NCBI RefSeq assembly: GCF_000315915.1
Contig: NC_020185.1
Span: 1,674,001-1,738,000 of the forward strand
Source: Henningerozyma blattae CBS 6284
Lineage: Eukaryota > Ascomycota > Saccharomycetes > Saccharomycetales > Saccharomycetaceae
Direction: 5' to 3'
DNA length: 64,000 bases
Part shown: positions 10,156 to 20,416 of the stretch, piece after piece
Layout: the number at the start of each line of letters is the position of its first letter
How positions within the stretch are numbered: position 1 is the first letter of the stretch
The notes under the pieces: generated by a model
Told to the model about the DNA's origin: nothing
What the model saw: the letters and a program-made list of their open reading frames with translations, nothing else
Database searches by the model: none
Position numbers and translations under genes: made by a program

Positions 10156-11711
10156 TTACATCTTGCGAACTACCTCTTCAGTCTCCACAAGGTTGGTCAA
10201 TGGTAGTAAGTTTTGTGGAGTAATGTTACCTTCCATGATTTTACTTAGATTCTTGAAATCAGTTGGGTTGACCGGTTTTGTTAATGGATCGGCTACATTT
10301 TCCAATCCATCAATTTTTCTTAGAAAGGTGGACTTGTCCTTTAGTCTTTCTTTTAAACGACCAATTCTGATTCCAAGGAACTTTGTTCTACCTCCAATAT
10401 ATGGGGTTTTAAGACATTCTATTACAGGTTTAGAATCCGTAATAATATTAATTTTAAAATTTTTCTTAAATAATTTTTCTAACTTGAACTTTAAATGTAG
10501 AGCTAGTTTTTCACCTTTGTTTAGAGCATCTAATTCACATTCTGCCGAAGAGTCACAAACAATTGATGATTTTTTTTTAAAAACCCAAACATAAATGTGT
10601 TTCCAAACCATATTATACCCCCAATTCTTGATTTTACATCATATTCTGATCCTAATGAAGCATCAGTGACTACTGTGATCTCATCAGGCTGTTTCTTTTC
10701 TCTTTTCATTACTACATTGAGATCTCTTTTCACATAAGTATATTTAATTAATCTATTAACAGCTTTAATTACTTTAACATGTGGATATAATGCAAATCTG
10801 GTAATCTTGCTAACTGCAAACTCCAGATCCAGCCTACCTCTTGTTCTTAAGTAGTTTAGCTTTCCAATAGATTTTTGTATATACTTAACCTTCTCTTTGT
10901 ATTCAGTCTTATTCATTAGAAGTGTATCTTCATTTGGATTTAAATTATATTCACTAAAGTGAGGTGTTAAATCTTTCTTTTGTTCTGTTGTTAAGTTATT
11001 CTCATATTCTTTCAGTTTTAGTAGTGGAAAATCATCATTAAATTTGTCAATGTATGATTTCATGCTTAATGTTATTATTCCTTTGTTCATTTCATAGAAT
11101 AAATCGATTCCTAAGATATCTGTTTCTATATATCATGTTCATTCATAATCCCAATAACTTTTAATTCAAAAGTATTCTTCAACATTGTTATCATATCATC
11201 CAAATCTTGTTCAGTTTCTGCGGCTAAAATACAATCATCCACATACGCTGCTCTAAGTTTATTGCCATCCGAAGATACAAACAATCCTGGAGCAAACTCC
11301 GTATCATAAAAATCATGAGAATTCATAAATTCTCTTAATGTTTCATTCCAATTTTTTTGGACTTTGCTTCAAGCCATAAAGAGCTTTCTTTAGTGGCGTA
11401 TACACCCTCTTATCTGATGGATGGTTAATATATATATCCTCATCTAAAGTAGCGTATAGGAAAGCATGACTGATGTCTGCAGTTCGAATGTGTAATTGCT
11501 TATTATTAGCAACAGATAATAGAATTTTAAGACTATCAAGACTTAAAATAGCGGAGTCAGTATTACCGTAAGACTCTTGATTCTGTAAGACTCTTGATTC
11601 TGTAAGATTCTTGATTCTGTAAGACTCTTGATTCTGTAAGATTCTTGATTCTGTAAGACTCTTGATTCTGTAAATCACCACGAGCACAATACCTTGCCTT
11701 ACATGTCCCAT
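10156..11711 (-). pseudogene. Copia pol relic: reverse transcriptase and RNase H
   Basis: Three overlapping or adjacent frames carry copia RT. The N-terminal part (HIRTADISHAFLYATL, KKALYGLKQSPKKLE) ends at about 11343. The catalytic part holds YVDDCILAAE, and the connection and RNase H follow with NYLRTRGRLDLEFAVSK and a TDASLGSEYDVKS motif. The frames are split by at least two frameshifts. A 17-bp tandem repeat lies within the RT region. Confidence 0.8.
11569..11670 (-). repeat. 17-bp tandem repeat, 6 copies, inside copia RT
   Basis: Six head-to-tail copies of a 17-bp unit (plus strand TAAGACTCTTGATTCTG with C/T variation) span 102 bp. Seventeen is not a multiple of 3, so three units make a 17-residue repeat visible in two reading frames. 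Copia RT has no counterpart to it, so it expanded after the element decayed. Confidence 0.9.
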
Positions 11712-11988
11712 CCCGTTTAACAGTGAATAATATAACAGTGGAGATTATCTTTTGGTATAGCTGATTTGGGTAAGCGAATATCAGGATCATAAACCTACAT
11801 CTTAACCAAGTTTTAAACTTCTTTCTTGAATGATTTGATAAATGTCTCTGTTTTAAATTTTTATTATTCGTAATGGCTTCTTTATAGTATATTGATCTTA
11901 TTTTATTCTGCCAGTTGGTACGTGGTAAAATACGACGTACTTTTCGTAAACGAGGTTTTTTTTGATGTAGGATGTATTATAGGAGGCA

Positions 11989-12934
11989 TTACAGGATCAG
12001 ACTTCCTTTCTTGTAGATAAGTTGGTATGCTATGATTAGGTTTGTAATATTACTTCTGTGACCAACTAAAGATTGTAAATTTTTCTTGGAGAATGATAAT
12101 CTGGATGAGCTAGTTTCTATAATATCATTATTTGATGTACTGTCTGTTTCCTTATCCTGTACATCAACTTCTTCTCTGGGTCTTTTATACATATTATCTC
12201 TTTCATTAATTGTTATTGTACTACTATCTGGTTCAATTTCTGATCTACTTTCACTGTCCTCATTGAAATTATCAATACTATCTTCAATAATAGATGCGTT
12301 ATCTGATTCTCTATTAGCATTAATTATTTCATTAGGATGTGTTTCAGTTATATTGTCATTCGCATCTTCTGATGTTATTGGAATGTTTGAATAGGGGGAA
12401 ATATTATTTCTTATATCATGATTATTATCATCGGCTGTTGTATCATTATTACTCTGTATTATGATGTCTGTATTTAGTGATGATGGAACTACTTCTGTTA
12501 AATCAACACTCTCTTGTTCATCAGTGATTGAGTTAGAGTCTTCATTAGATGATAATATATTATTCATCATTTGAATTATTGCAATTATTATAATTATTTT
12601 CATTTATTAACATTGAATATTTGTCTTTATTCTCATTATTATTGTTGATATCATCATCAATATTCTCATTATTACTGTTGCTATCATCATCAATATTCTC
12701 ATTATTAGTGTCTGTATTCTTAATTTCATTTTCACCGTTAATTGGTGTATTCTCATTGTTCATAAGTTCAATTACATTAGGTTGTTCTAAAATTTCATCT
12801 AAATTAACATTATCAATAAGGTCAGGATCTATATTAGAAGAACAAAAATCACTTTCAATATCCATTATTTCTTCTTCACCATTTTCATTAAGGTCAATTA
12901 ACAATTGTTGTGATACTATCTTATCATCTACCAT
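11989..12934 (-). pseudogene. Asn/Asp-rich copia linker remnants
   Basis: Two overlapping minus-strand frames (12934-12560 and 12603-11989) encode highly Asn/Asp/Glu/Ser/Ile-rich, low-complexity polypeptide. They lie between integrase and RT of the copia relic. They match the position and composition of the divergent integrase C-terminal linker of Ty1-like elements. No domain is recognisable, and one frameshift separates the two frames. Confidence 0.5.
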
Positions 12935-13239
12935 AATATTATTTATACCTTCAGTATCATTTTAATACTCTTTATCAGGAAATGCTTCATTAATCTCATC
13001 TTCATCAAATTCAAAATTTCTAGTAGAACCTATTTTAGATGTAACATTAGCTTTAAATCTTGCTATCACTGTCTCTTCTGGATTACTCTTCTGTTGTGAA
13101 TTTACTGAATAATCAGGGATTTTAAAGTTTGTAATTCGAATACTACATTTAATGGTGCATCTTTAGTATTCTTATTATATGTACAGTTTCTCACTTCCGC
13201 AGATACCCTTAACTGCATAGTGCCAAAATTTAAGTGATA

Positions 13240-13450
13240 ATTTAGCTTGTAACAGCAATGTTCTAGTATCCGTTATAATTGTTCGAATTGCTCTTTCTGC
13301 TCTAGCATTAGCCGAGTGATCTTGAGTTGAGGTAAATCTTAATTGAATTCCTTTTTTGCTCAGCTAATTGTTTCAAGTTATTATTGGTAAACTCAGAGTC
13401 TCTGTCTGTAATAAATTCTTGTATTGCTACAGTAGGAACCCAAATTGTAT
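13240..13450 (-). pseudogene. Copia integrase core fragment
   Basis: On the minus strand, a TDRDSEFTNNNL segment carrying the second catalytic Asp is followed by a STQDHSANARAERAIRT segment carrying the catalytic Glu, as in copia integrases. A frame change lies between the two. The upstream frame at 13926-13546 (126 codons) belongs to the same element but matches nothing I recognise. Confidence 0.7.
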
Positions 13451-14241
13451 GATCCATAATTTTCTTTGGTATATTTATTATGATAAGTTTGATATTTTAT
13501 AGGCAGTTTATTTTTGTAATTTTTTCACATTCATCCTATTGTTGTTCATATTTCCCAAGAGTATTTGGATAGTTTTTGCATTGCCTTGACTGTCCTGAAC
13601 GTATGCCATTTTTTTCTTTTGATACTCTTTATGGTATCAACAATATTCTGTATATATTCTGTAGGTGACATATTTTCTTTGTCATCACTATTTAAACTAG
13701 CTAATTTAATATCGACCATTGAGTATCGTTCTACTTTCTTCACAGCACATTTTTCTAATAAGATTATGTTATTTAAGACTTCCTTCTGAGCAGAATTCAT
13801 CAATGTGAATTCTTTTCCACATTTTGTCAGGGTAATAATTTTATGTTCTACTAATGGAATATCATCAGCTGAATTACATTTAGTAATGTTATCAAAGTTC
13901 CATTTCTTTAGAAATAGCGTAACCATATTAATCCAATTAGAAAATCAAGTTTTGCTGATTTATTTTCGTAATAAAATTTATGACTTTCACCATTGTTGGT
14001 GATAAATTCATCCTCTGTCATCTCTTAGTGACATTAGATTTACAACATCTGATATTCTCGACAGTTTTGTTGTTTAATTTGTTTTCATTGTTATCTCCAA
14101 CCTTCAGTACCTAAATCTTCGTTAGATAAAAGCTCAATCATTTTTTTTTGCAGTTTAGTTGAATCTTTTTCTTTAATCAAAGTTAGCTGTTCATGCACCA
14201 ACTGTGTTTCCTCTAGATCAGAAATAGGCATGGTGCTGCCA

Positions 14242-14440
14242 TACTGGGATTCAAGAGAGTTAAGACATTGTTATACAGTGTTTAAGATGTTAAGACGATC
14301 ACTTTTATTTAGAAATATATAGAAAAAAAATACTACAACTAAAATGAATAAATTTTGTTAAACAGTCACGTGATAAGTCTTATAGTCACGTGATACGTCT
14401 TATAGTCACGTGATAGAAATGATACAATCATATTCCAGCA
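14242..14440 (-). mobile_element. 5' LTR of the copia-like element
   Basis: This 199-bp LTR reads TGCTGG...CCAGTA on the minus strand. It is followed at once by a primer-binding-like site (TGGCAGCACC), similar to the Ty1 site complementary to initiator tRNA-Met. Near its start, at about 14363-14420, a 20-bp unit containing GTCACGTGAT is repeated three times. The solo LTR at 123-338 has a single TCACGTGA there. Confidence 0.85.
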
Positions 14441-14589
14441 ATGTTTATTGAGTATGTAAAAGAAGTAATCCAAAATTACATCAAAATTTATTATTTAAGA
14501 ATGTCAGTTATCCCAATCAATTCAACATCTTTTGGCTCTAACAATTGGTGTTTGAAGTTTAAACCGTTGTACAACTATGGTTTGTTAAC
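14441..14589. repeat. Intergenic stretch with a short dispersed repeat
   Basis: Bases about 14453-14530 (ATGTAAAAGAAGTAATCC...) resemble about 46612-46690 in the same orientation, with roughly 70% identity by eye. Both lie beside retroelement insertions, so this may be an old LTR remnant. Nothing else is recognisable before DFM1's 3' end. Confidence 0.4.
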
Positions 14590-14675
14590 TTAGCTTGAGT
14601 AATGGGGGAAATTAGCATTTTTGAGGCCACGATTTGTTGGCCAAGCGAAACAGCACGCTCCACCCTGGCACGTGC

Positions 14676-15557
14676 TCACTCGCGCTTCTCCCTGGCACGT
14701 GCTGCGGCAGCAGCACGTGCCAGCACAGCCACCTCGCCACGCTCCCGGCCACCCGCCCCGCCCGCGCCCAGCCGCGCACCACGTGCCCGCCCAAAGCCTC
14801 GGCCCACAGGACTCCGACACTGTCCGGCCACAACCCTGCCCCCCCTCACACTGTCCGGCCACAGCTCCCACTGCAAAACCCCCCACGTCCCGGTGTCTGC
14901 CGCCTGCCACAAGTAGCCTGCGCCGATACCGGCCAGCGCCACCTGGAACGCGCCGGCACCGCCAAACAGCCACGTCAGCACCAGGTCCAGCAACGGGTAC
15001 GCATAGCCCGGAACCGGCAACACGCCGTACACCACGACACGGCCATGGCGGGTCTGGTCGCTCATGGCCCAGTTGAATGCCATGGCACTGCTCAGTCCGT
15101 GGTAGATGAAAACCGCCTGCCACGGCGGGAAAAGAACGCTGGCGGCTAATTCCACGCCGCCCACTATGCACACCAGGTACCAGGCATAGTCTTGCCAGCA
15201 GGCAAACAGATTGTTTTCCAGGAACACGGACCGGGTGTAGAAGTTGTACAGTTCCATCACCAGGCCTATGCCCTTCTGAGACGGGTCGAAAGGCACCAGC
15301 AATGTGCCGGACACCAGCCGCCAGATCTGGCACTGTTTGACGGCACGTGTGTAGGAGTACACCAGAGTGGAGGGGTCGAGGATTGTGCTGTATATGCAGA
15401 ACGCCACCAGCACCAGGCCTGCTATGAGAACTCGGGTGACTGGCGGCAGAGGGTCCTGGGCAGGGGACGAGGGGCTCTTCTGGTCACGTTCTTTGTCCCT
15501 GTCACGTTCTTTGTCCTCGTCCCGTAGTTTCTTGTCGCCGAGGGTATGGATTGTCAT
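14676..15557 (-). CDS. DFM1: Derlin-family ER membrane protein Dfm1
   Basis: Dfm1 is a rhomboid-related derlin that helps move membrane substrates out of the ER and recruits Cdc48. The 293-residue product shows the derlin core: PPVTR near residue 38, QIWRLVSG, MELYNFYTRSVFLE, a DYAWYL segment, a YGVLPVPG loop and GYLWQAADTGTWG. It has several membrane spans, matching S. cerevisiae Dfm1 (341 aa) better than Der1. The charged N-terminus (DKERDRDKERDQK) and Ala/Arg/Gly-rich tail are not conserved. The tail holds GFGRARGARLG, which partly resembles a Cdc48-binding SHP box. GC content is very high here, in contrast to the AT-rich window, and long antisense frames result from this. The C-terminal end is less certain than the core. 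Confidence 0.88.
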   Translation of the reverse strand: MTIHTLGDKKLRDEDKERDRDKERDQKSPSSPAQDPLPPVTRVLIAGLVLVAFCIYSTILDPSTLVYSYTRAVKQCQIWRLVSGTLLVPFDPSQKGIGLVMELYNFYTRSVFLENNLFACWQDYAWYLVCIVGGVELAASVLFPPWQAVFIYHGLSSAMAFNWAMSDQTRHGRVVVYGVLPVPGYAYPLLDLVLTWLFGGAGAFQVALAGIGAGYLWQAADTGTWGVLQWELWPDSVRGGRVVAGQCRSPVGRGFGRARGARLGAGGAGGRERGEVAVLARAAAAARAREKRE

Positions 15558-16182
15558 GGTTGGTTGGTTGGTTGGTTGGGTGGTGGTTGTGGTTGCACTG
15601 GGCCTGGCTTTTCCAAGCGGGTCCGCCTTAAATAGCCGAATCCGCCTGCGCAGTTACCCGCCTCGCGCAGCGTGCAGACTCAGAACTAGAAATGGTGTAA
15701 TCACAGGGTGTCATGATTAGCATGGTTGATCATCCTCGTCCACTGCCTATATATAATGTCTCATACATACATGCATATCCTTATGCATTCCAACTGCAAC
15801 TGTAACTGCCACTACGCCACTACGTCACAAGTACTTTGTCATGTCTCAGAATTTTCAGTGTATGCTTTACTCGGTCATTCACACACAGAGTACTTAAACT
15901 GCCATGCTTATTGCGTCCGCCTGGGGCGACATCTTGTTCATCATATGACATACAAAGTATATTGTATGCTTTTTCTGTAGTACACAGTAATTCGGTTTCC
16001 AGATTTTCATTTCGGCGCCTTATATACACGCTGTGTTTCCGGGTAAGCCGAATTCGCCACTTGCTATCGGAAAATTCGAATTAGGGCAGCCTGCTATTAG
16101 CGCTACAAAACCAACCCTATTTATCCCATCTCATCCACCTGCAAGCTCCAAGCTCCAAACTCCAAACTCCACCACGATAAAA
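15558..16182. promoter_or_regulatory. Divergent DFM1/RML2 promoter region with Reb1-type sites
   Basis: This intergenic region of 625 bp lies between two divergently transcribed genes. TTACCCG at 15654-15660 and CGGGTAA at 16040-16046 match the Reb1 core. They lie about 100 bp upstream of DFM1 and about 140 bp upstream of RML2, typical positions for Reb1-bound nucleosome-free promoters. Pyrimidine repeats (GGTTGGTTGGTT) precede the DFM1 start. Confidence 0.5.
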
Positions 16183-17226
16183 ATGTGGCTCAACAGGTTG
16201 TATCCCCCACGCATCCCCCTCCCGCTACACTATCCCGTTCGTTTCCACCGTCTCGCCACCACAGAATCCACCCCCCTCCAAATCATCCCCCATGACACAG
16301 ACCTCTCGCTGTTAGAACAACAAGACGCCCTTGTTAAAAAACGCCATCTGCTTTCCAAAAACGCAACCCCTCTTCGTAAACATAAACCAATCTCGCCAGG
16401 TCTCCGTTGGGTCCGCACCCCTATCCATCCTCATCTCTTCAAGGGCCCCCCCATCAGATCCCTCACCATCCACAAACATAAAAACGGTGGTCGTAACAAT
16501 ACTGGCCGCATCACTGTCCGTCATCAAGGTGGTGGTCATAAACGTCGTCTGCGTCTCTTGGATTTCCATCGTAACCAAGATGGACCCTGCACTGTCTTAC
16601 GTATCGAATACGATCCTGGAAGAACATCCCATATCGCCTTGTTGAAACATAACACAACTGGTAAACTCTCCTATATCACCGCCTGTGATGGGCTTAGGGC
16701 AAACGATATCGTTCAATCCTTCCGCAACTCCCCACCACTCGATACAGCAGCCATCCAGCGTGGCAATTGTTTACGTCTAAGAGATATCCCCATCGGCACC
16801 ATCCTTCATAACATCGCTCTTGTGCCCCATGGCCCGGGCAAGTTGTGTCGTGCTGCTGGGACTTATGGTCGTCTCTTGGATAAACTGCCTGAAAAACGTC
16901 GTGCTGTCGTACGTTTGCAAAGTGGTGAACATCGTTATGTTGCTTTGGATTCCATCGCAACCATCGGTATCGTCTCCAACGTCGATCATCAGAACGAATC
17001 CTGGGGGAAAGCAGGTAGAGCTCGTTGGAGAGGTATCCGTCCCACGGTTCGAGGGGTTGCCATGAATAAATGTGACCATCCTCATGGTGGTGGTCGTGGG
17101 AAATCAAAATCAAATAGATTATCCGTCTCCCCCTGGGGTATTCTTGCAAAGGGTTACAAGACTCGTCGTGGTAAAAATGTAAATAAAATGAAAATTAAAG
17201 ATAGACCAAGAGGCAAGCGTGGTTAA
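16183..17226 (+). CDS. RML2: Mitochondrial large-subunit ribosomal protein uL2m
   Basis: This is the mitochondrial homologue of bacterial L2, which sits at the peptidyl-transferase centre. The 347-residue protein has a basic N-terminal presequence ([17 protein letters not shown]), an OB/SH3-like L2 core ([21 protein letters not shown]) and the signature [12 protein letters not shown] near residue 305, with the functionally important His. The start at 16183 follows an AT-rich leader and gives a credible presequence. An in-frame ATG 150 bp upstream would add an unconserved extension. The last 108 bp overlap the antisense 3' extension of the M28 peptidase gene. Confidence 0.94.
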   Translation: MWLNRLYPPRIPLPLHYPVRFHRLATTESTPLQIIPHDTDLSLLEQQDALVKKRHLLSKNATPLRKHKPISPGLRWVRTPIHPHLFKGPPIRSLTIHKHKNGGRNNTGRITVRHQGGGHKRRLRLLDFHRNQDGPCTVLRIEYDPGRTSHIALLKHNTTGKLSYITACDGLRANDIVQSFRNSPPLDTAAIQRGNCLRLRDIPIGTILHNIALVPHGPGKLCRAAGTYGRLLDKLPEKRRAVVRLQSGEHRYVALDSIATIGIVSNVDHQNESWGKAGRARWRGIRPTVRGVAMNKCDHPHGGGRGKSKSNRLSVSPWGILAKGYKTRRGKNVNKMKIKDRPRGKRG

Positions 17227-18447
17227 CGCGTATATATATATATATAATAAAACTAGTTTATACATGTAAATACTGTTCTTTTTGTCTTTTGTCTTTTGTC
17301 TTTTGTCTTTGTCTTTTGTCTTTTGTCTTTTGTCTTTTGTCTTTTGTCTTTTGTCTTTTGTCTTTTGTCTTTTTACGCCTTTCAAAACCCATCCCAATGC
17401 GCAAGTTTCCATTACACTCCCAAGAACAAGTTTACTATGTTCCCCCATATGTCCAACACTCAACCGATCAATAGTATCCATAGTGCTATGGATGTAATGG
17501 TTCGTATTCTTAAATTCTCCCTCAATGACAAACCCGGCTGGATACCCATTCCGAATAGCACTACCATGATCTGAACAGGCATACCCACATTTCGTTTCCA
17601 AATACGGGATACTCAAATATTTATTAATGATTAATTTCAAAAACTCGGTAAACTCCACAGAAACATAATCAGTGATCACTCCAACATGCTCATTCTTCTC
17701 ATCAGAAACATACCCTGTCATATCTTGTTGTAGCATACACATCACACGTTTATTCTCCTCCCGATACCTACTAAAAACATCCATAGACCCCAATAATCCA
17801 CCTTCCTCTGCAGAATAGAAATGGAACTCAATTGTATTATCAGGACGATTCTTCATTCCATCTTCTTTAATATACTCCACATATAATCTCAACGCTTCCA
17901 AATTCGTAACAGTCCCAGATCCGTTGTCATCGGCACCGGGTGCACCTAGTACACTAGGTAAGATCAAATTAATACTATCATGATGAGATCCAATCACAAC
18001 TATATTATCACGGTTTTTCTTCCCTTCAATACGAACAATCATCGAAAATTGTTTCCAACCTTTATGTTCGAATTTATTCAAATGAATAAACTCGACATCG
18101 TTTACAATATTTTCCAATTCTTCATATAACCATTGAGCAGATTCAACCCCATGTTTGGATTTATAATATCTTGTATAAAAACTAGTCAATTTAGCTAATT
18201 TCTCATACATTACAGTATGGTTGATTTTCTCACTAATACGATATACTTCATCATCATAAAAAGTTTCATTGGGATAATTATAAATAGCTACAGGGATTTC
18301 CGGTTTGGAAAAGTAATTGGTAACATCAATAAACTTGATCCCTTGTTTTAATAAACTCCATTTCTCTTCTTCATTCACTTTGACGTGGTTCGAAGGTGAA
18401 AGTTCTAATGTATATAATGTCTTTAATGCAAATGGTAAAATCCTCAT
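17119..18447 (-). CDS. M28-family metallopeptidase (YDR415C-like)
   Basis: It resembles the uncharacterised S. cerevisiae aminopeptidase YDR415C. The two-zinc M28 ligands are present: H155/H156 in GSHHDS, D173/D174 in GADDNGSG, E214-E215 in [11 protein letters not shown]242 in QQDMTGY and H320 in [10 protein letters not shown]. The expected family length ends near residue 358 ([10 protein letters not shown]). From there the frame reads through the heptanucleotide repeat into (KRQKTKD)n and a hydrophobic tail of about 55 residues that overlaps RML2 antisense. No strong signal peptide is evident. The peptidase core is certain. The tail may be genuine or a result of repeat-induced loss of the old stop. 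Confidence 0.85.
   Translation of the reverse strand: MRILPFALKTLYTLELSPSNHVKVNEEEKWSLLKQGIKFIDVTNYFSKPEIPVAIYNYPNETFYDDEVYRISEKINHTVMYEKLAKLTSFYTRYYKSKHGVESAQWLYEELENIVNDVEFIHLNKFEHKGWKQFSMIVRIEGKKNRDNIVVIGSHHDSINLILPSVLGAPGADDNGSGTVTNLEALRLYVEYIKEDGMKNRPDNTIEFHFYSAEEGGLLGSMDVFSRYREENKRVMCMLQQDMTGYVSDEKNEHVGVITDYVSVEFTEFLKLIINKYLSIPYLETKCGYACSDHGSAIRNGYPAGFVIEGEFKNTNHYIHSTMDTIDRLSVGHMGEHSKLVLGSVMETCALGWVLKGVKRQKTKDKRQKTKDKRQKTKDKDKRQKTKDKKNSIYMYKLVLLYIYIYALTTLASWSIFNFHFIYIFTTTSLVTLCKNTPGGDG
17279..17373 (-). repeat. Heptanucleotide tandem repeat (TTTTGTC)n
   Basis: About 13 copies of TTTTGTC, one of them short by a base, occupy about 95 bp at the convergent 3' junction of RML2 and the peptidase gene. 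On the minus strand this reads (GACAAAA)n and encodes the heptapeptide repeat KRQKTKD. The one shortened unit shifts the phase of the repeat once. Confidence 0.9.
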
Positions 18448-18608
18448 TGTTAGTTCATTTGTAAGGGATCTTTCGCGGTCCCCCTTGTTTCGCGAAGTTG
18501 TCTTTTATTATTTTACGTCATTTTGTAATCGAGAATATTCTAAATAATTAATACCCTTTATTTAACGTACTAGAAAACAATTATGCATTAACGACTAGAA
18601 CAACATCT

Positions 18609-18661
<53 letters not shown>

Positions 18662-19032
18662 TGTATAAAATAACACTTGCAAGTGTAAAAAAACAAAAAA
18701 TGTTAAACACTTCATGTCTTCTAGTTTTCTACTACAATCACTCTATCATCAATTAATTATACTTCTATTAATTCCAATCTTATCATGTAATCATAATTTA
18801 TTAATTTCATCATTACATATAATTGAAATAATTTGTATTTTATTATATAAAATATTTTTTTCCATTCCATATTTATTTTATTAAATTTTTGGTTACCAAA
18901 TTTATTTTCATTTAAAAATATTTCATGTTTTATACTCTCATTTTATTTTTGGTCTCATCATACTAACAATATATATAATAGAAATTTTTTAAAATTTTGT
19001 ATTTTATTTTTACTTTTTCAAGAATAATCTAT

Positions 19033-19063
<31 letters not shown>

Positions 19064-19350
19064 TATTTAGTCAAATTATTAACACACTGTATTTAAAATT
19101 TTCAATTCAACAATAATATATGATTATGGTAGATCAACTTGACTATAAAATTTTTATTCAAAAGAAACCAGGACATATATATTATACAGGAATAATACAA
19201 TAAAGCATAAATCAAAACTTGCCATTTCTTAGGGGCAAATATATAAAGAGATACATACATATACAATTGTGTACATATAATGAAAATTGGGTTATAGGGG
19301 GGAAGGGTTAAAATGCTGTGAGAAATGCTATCAAAAGAGTTTTATCACAA
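18448..19350. other. Intergenic region with microsatellites
   Basis: No gene is visible. A (TA)n(TG)n tract of about 50 bp lies at 18609-18660, and a (TA)n tract lies at about 19036-19064. The rest is AT-rich. It separates the peptidase promoter from the 3' end of ERV25. Confidence 0.7.
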
Positions 19351-19986
19351 TCAAATGATATGCTTGGATTTGAAATAATTCTTTAAATAGTTTAATTGGA
19401 AAGCACCCAAGGCAATCAACACAGCAATTATTAATAAAGAAAAGTTTCTAACTCTTGAGTTAGTGGATTCATTGGTGTCTCTCAATCTTTCTTCTCTGTT
19501 TTTCAAATAATTCAATTCATCAACAATTTCAGCAGTTAATTCTTCAACCATTCTTAATTCCACTTCAATTGGTTTTAATTTTTCACTTGCCTTAATCTTA
19601 TTCCAATCACGCGCTTGAGCACCACTTTCAATATCTAATTCAATAGATCTAGTCAAAGGCTTTTGACCATTGGTTAAAACATTTTCTAGACACACATCAA
19701 AGGAAACTGAAGATGGAGCAGTAAAAGCAACACGAACTTCACCTGCAAAATCACGCTTTCTTCTATATTCATTACCAGTAGAATCACGAACATAAAGACT
19801 TAACATTTGACCATCGCCAATATACCCATCTGATTCTAAATTTACAACAACTAATTGACCTTCTGCAACAAAATCACGAACACAAAATGGTTCTGGGTTT
19901 TTTGTAGCAGGAATTTCAAAATGTAATGACATGACGTTCATTACTAACATCCCTAGGACCAGTAATATACTTTTGACTTGTTGCAT
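19351..19986 (-). CDS. ERV25: p24-family COPII cargo receptor Erv25
   Basis: Erv25 is the p24-delta subunit that forms a complex with Emp24 and cycles between ER and Golgi in COPII/COPI vesicles. The 211-residue protein has the same length as S. cerevisiae Erv25. It has a signal peptide (residues 1-20), a GOLD domain with two Cys (residues about 34 and 98) around [23 protein letters not shown], a coiled-coil stalk (about 135-172, [18 protein letters not shown]), one membrane span (about 180-202) and the cytosolic tail [10 protein letters not shown] with aromatic and dibasic sorting signals. Confidence 0.97.
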   Translation of the reverse strand: MQQVKSILLVLGMLVMNVMSLHFEIPATKNPEPFCVRDFVAEGQLVVVNLESDGYIGDGQMLSLYVRDSTGNEYRRKRDFAGEVRVAFTAPSSVSFDVCLENVLTNGQKPLTRSIELDIESGAQARDWNKIKASEKLKPIEVELRMVEELTAEIVDELNYLKNREERLRDTNESTNSRVRNFSLLIIAVLIALGAFQLNYLKNYFKSKHII

Positions 19987-20416
19987 TGTGTCTGGCTTGC
20001 GTAGTCTACTTGTGTGTTGGTTAGCTATTTAGTCTTTCAACTGCCTTCAATTTCTATAAGGTTATTTTCCTTTATTTGTCTTATATATAAGAATATTAAC
20101 ACCAAAACAATTAAACTGTCTTTGATTTTATCAACAAACAATTCGGCCGTGTTTGCCATTTGGTCCGTTCAACAATTTCAATGTTTCACGGATCGCGTTA
20201 GTCCGTTTCGCGTCTTGTTTTCGTATCATGGAACATTGTTGTTGTTGTTGTTTAGTTTTTTTTTGTTTTTTTTTTTGGTAAAATATAGAAATAATAATAT
20301 ATATGAAAAAAAAAAAATAAAAATAGTGAAGTTTGTTAAGGCATAATTCTACACTTATTTATATACAAGGCTTGCTAGTAGATATCTATGCTATATCGTG
20401 TTTATTCGGATATAAA
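19987..20416. promoter_or_regulatory. ERV25 upstream / CYM1 downstream region
   Basis: Both neighbours are on the minus strand. The region contains the ERV25 promoter and CYM1 3' flank, with T- and A-runs (20240-20325). No specific factor site or additional gene was recognised. Confidence 0.5.

Larger units (their letters stand above)
10073..14440 (-). mobile_element. Degenerate Ty1/copia-like element
   Basis: Minus-strand order: 5' LTR 14440-14242, a primer-binding-like TGGCAGCACC (14241-14232), a Gag start at 14232, integrase core remnants (about 13450-13240), Asn/Asp-rich linker ORFs (12934-11989), reverse transcriptase (about 11711-11126) with YVDD at 11234-11245, RNase H (about 10900-10160), a polypurine tract (10115-10108), and a 3' LTR cut to 35 bp (10107-10073). 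Integrase before RT defines copia. Only about 800 bp separate the Gag start from the integrase core, so Gag/protease is partly deleted. Many stops and frameshifts are present. Confidence 0.85.

Noticed and set aside
11569..11670. Possible CRISPR-like array
   Set aside because: The units are contiguous with no spacers, and the genome is eukaryotic; it is a simple tandem repeat.
14590..15333. Several long overlapping frames on both strands over DFM1
   Set aside because: GC-rich sequence yields spurious open frames; only the derlin frame has family motifs.
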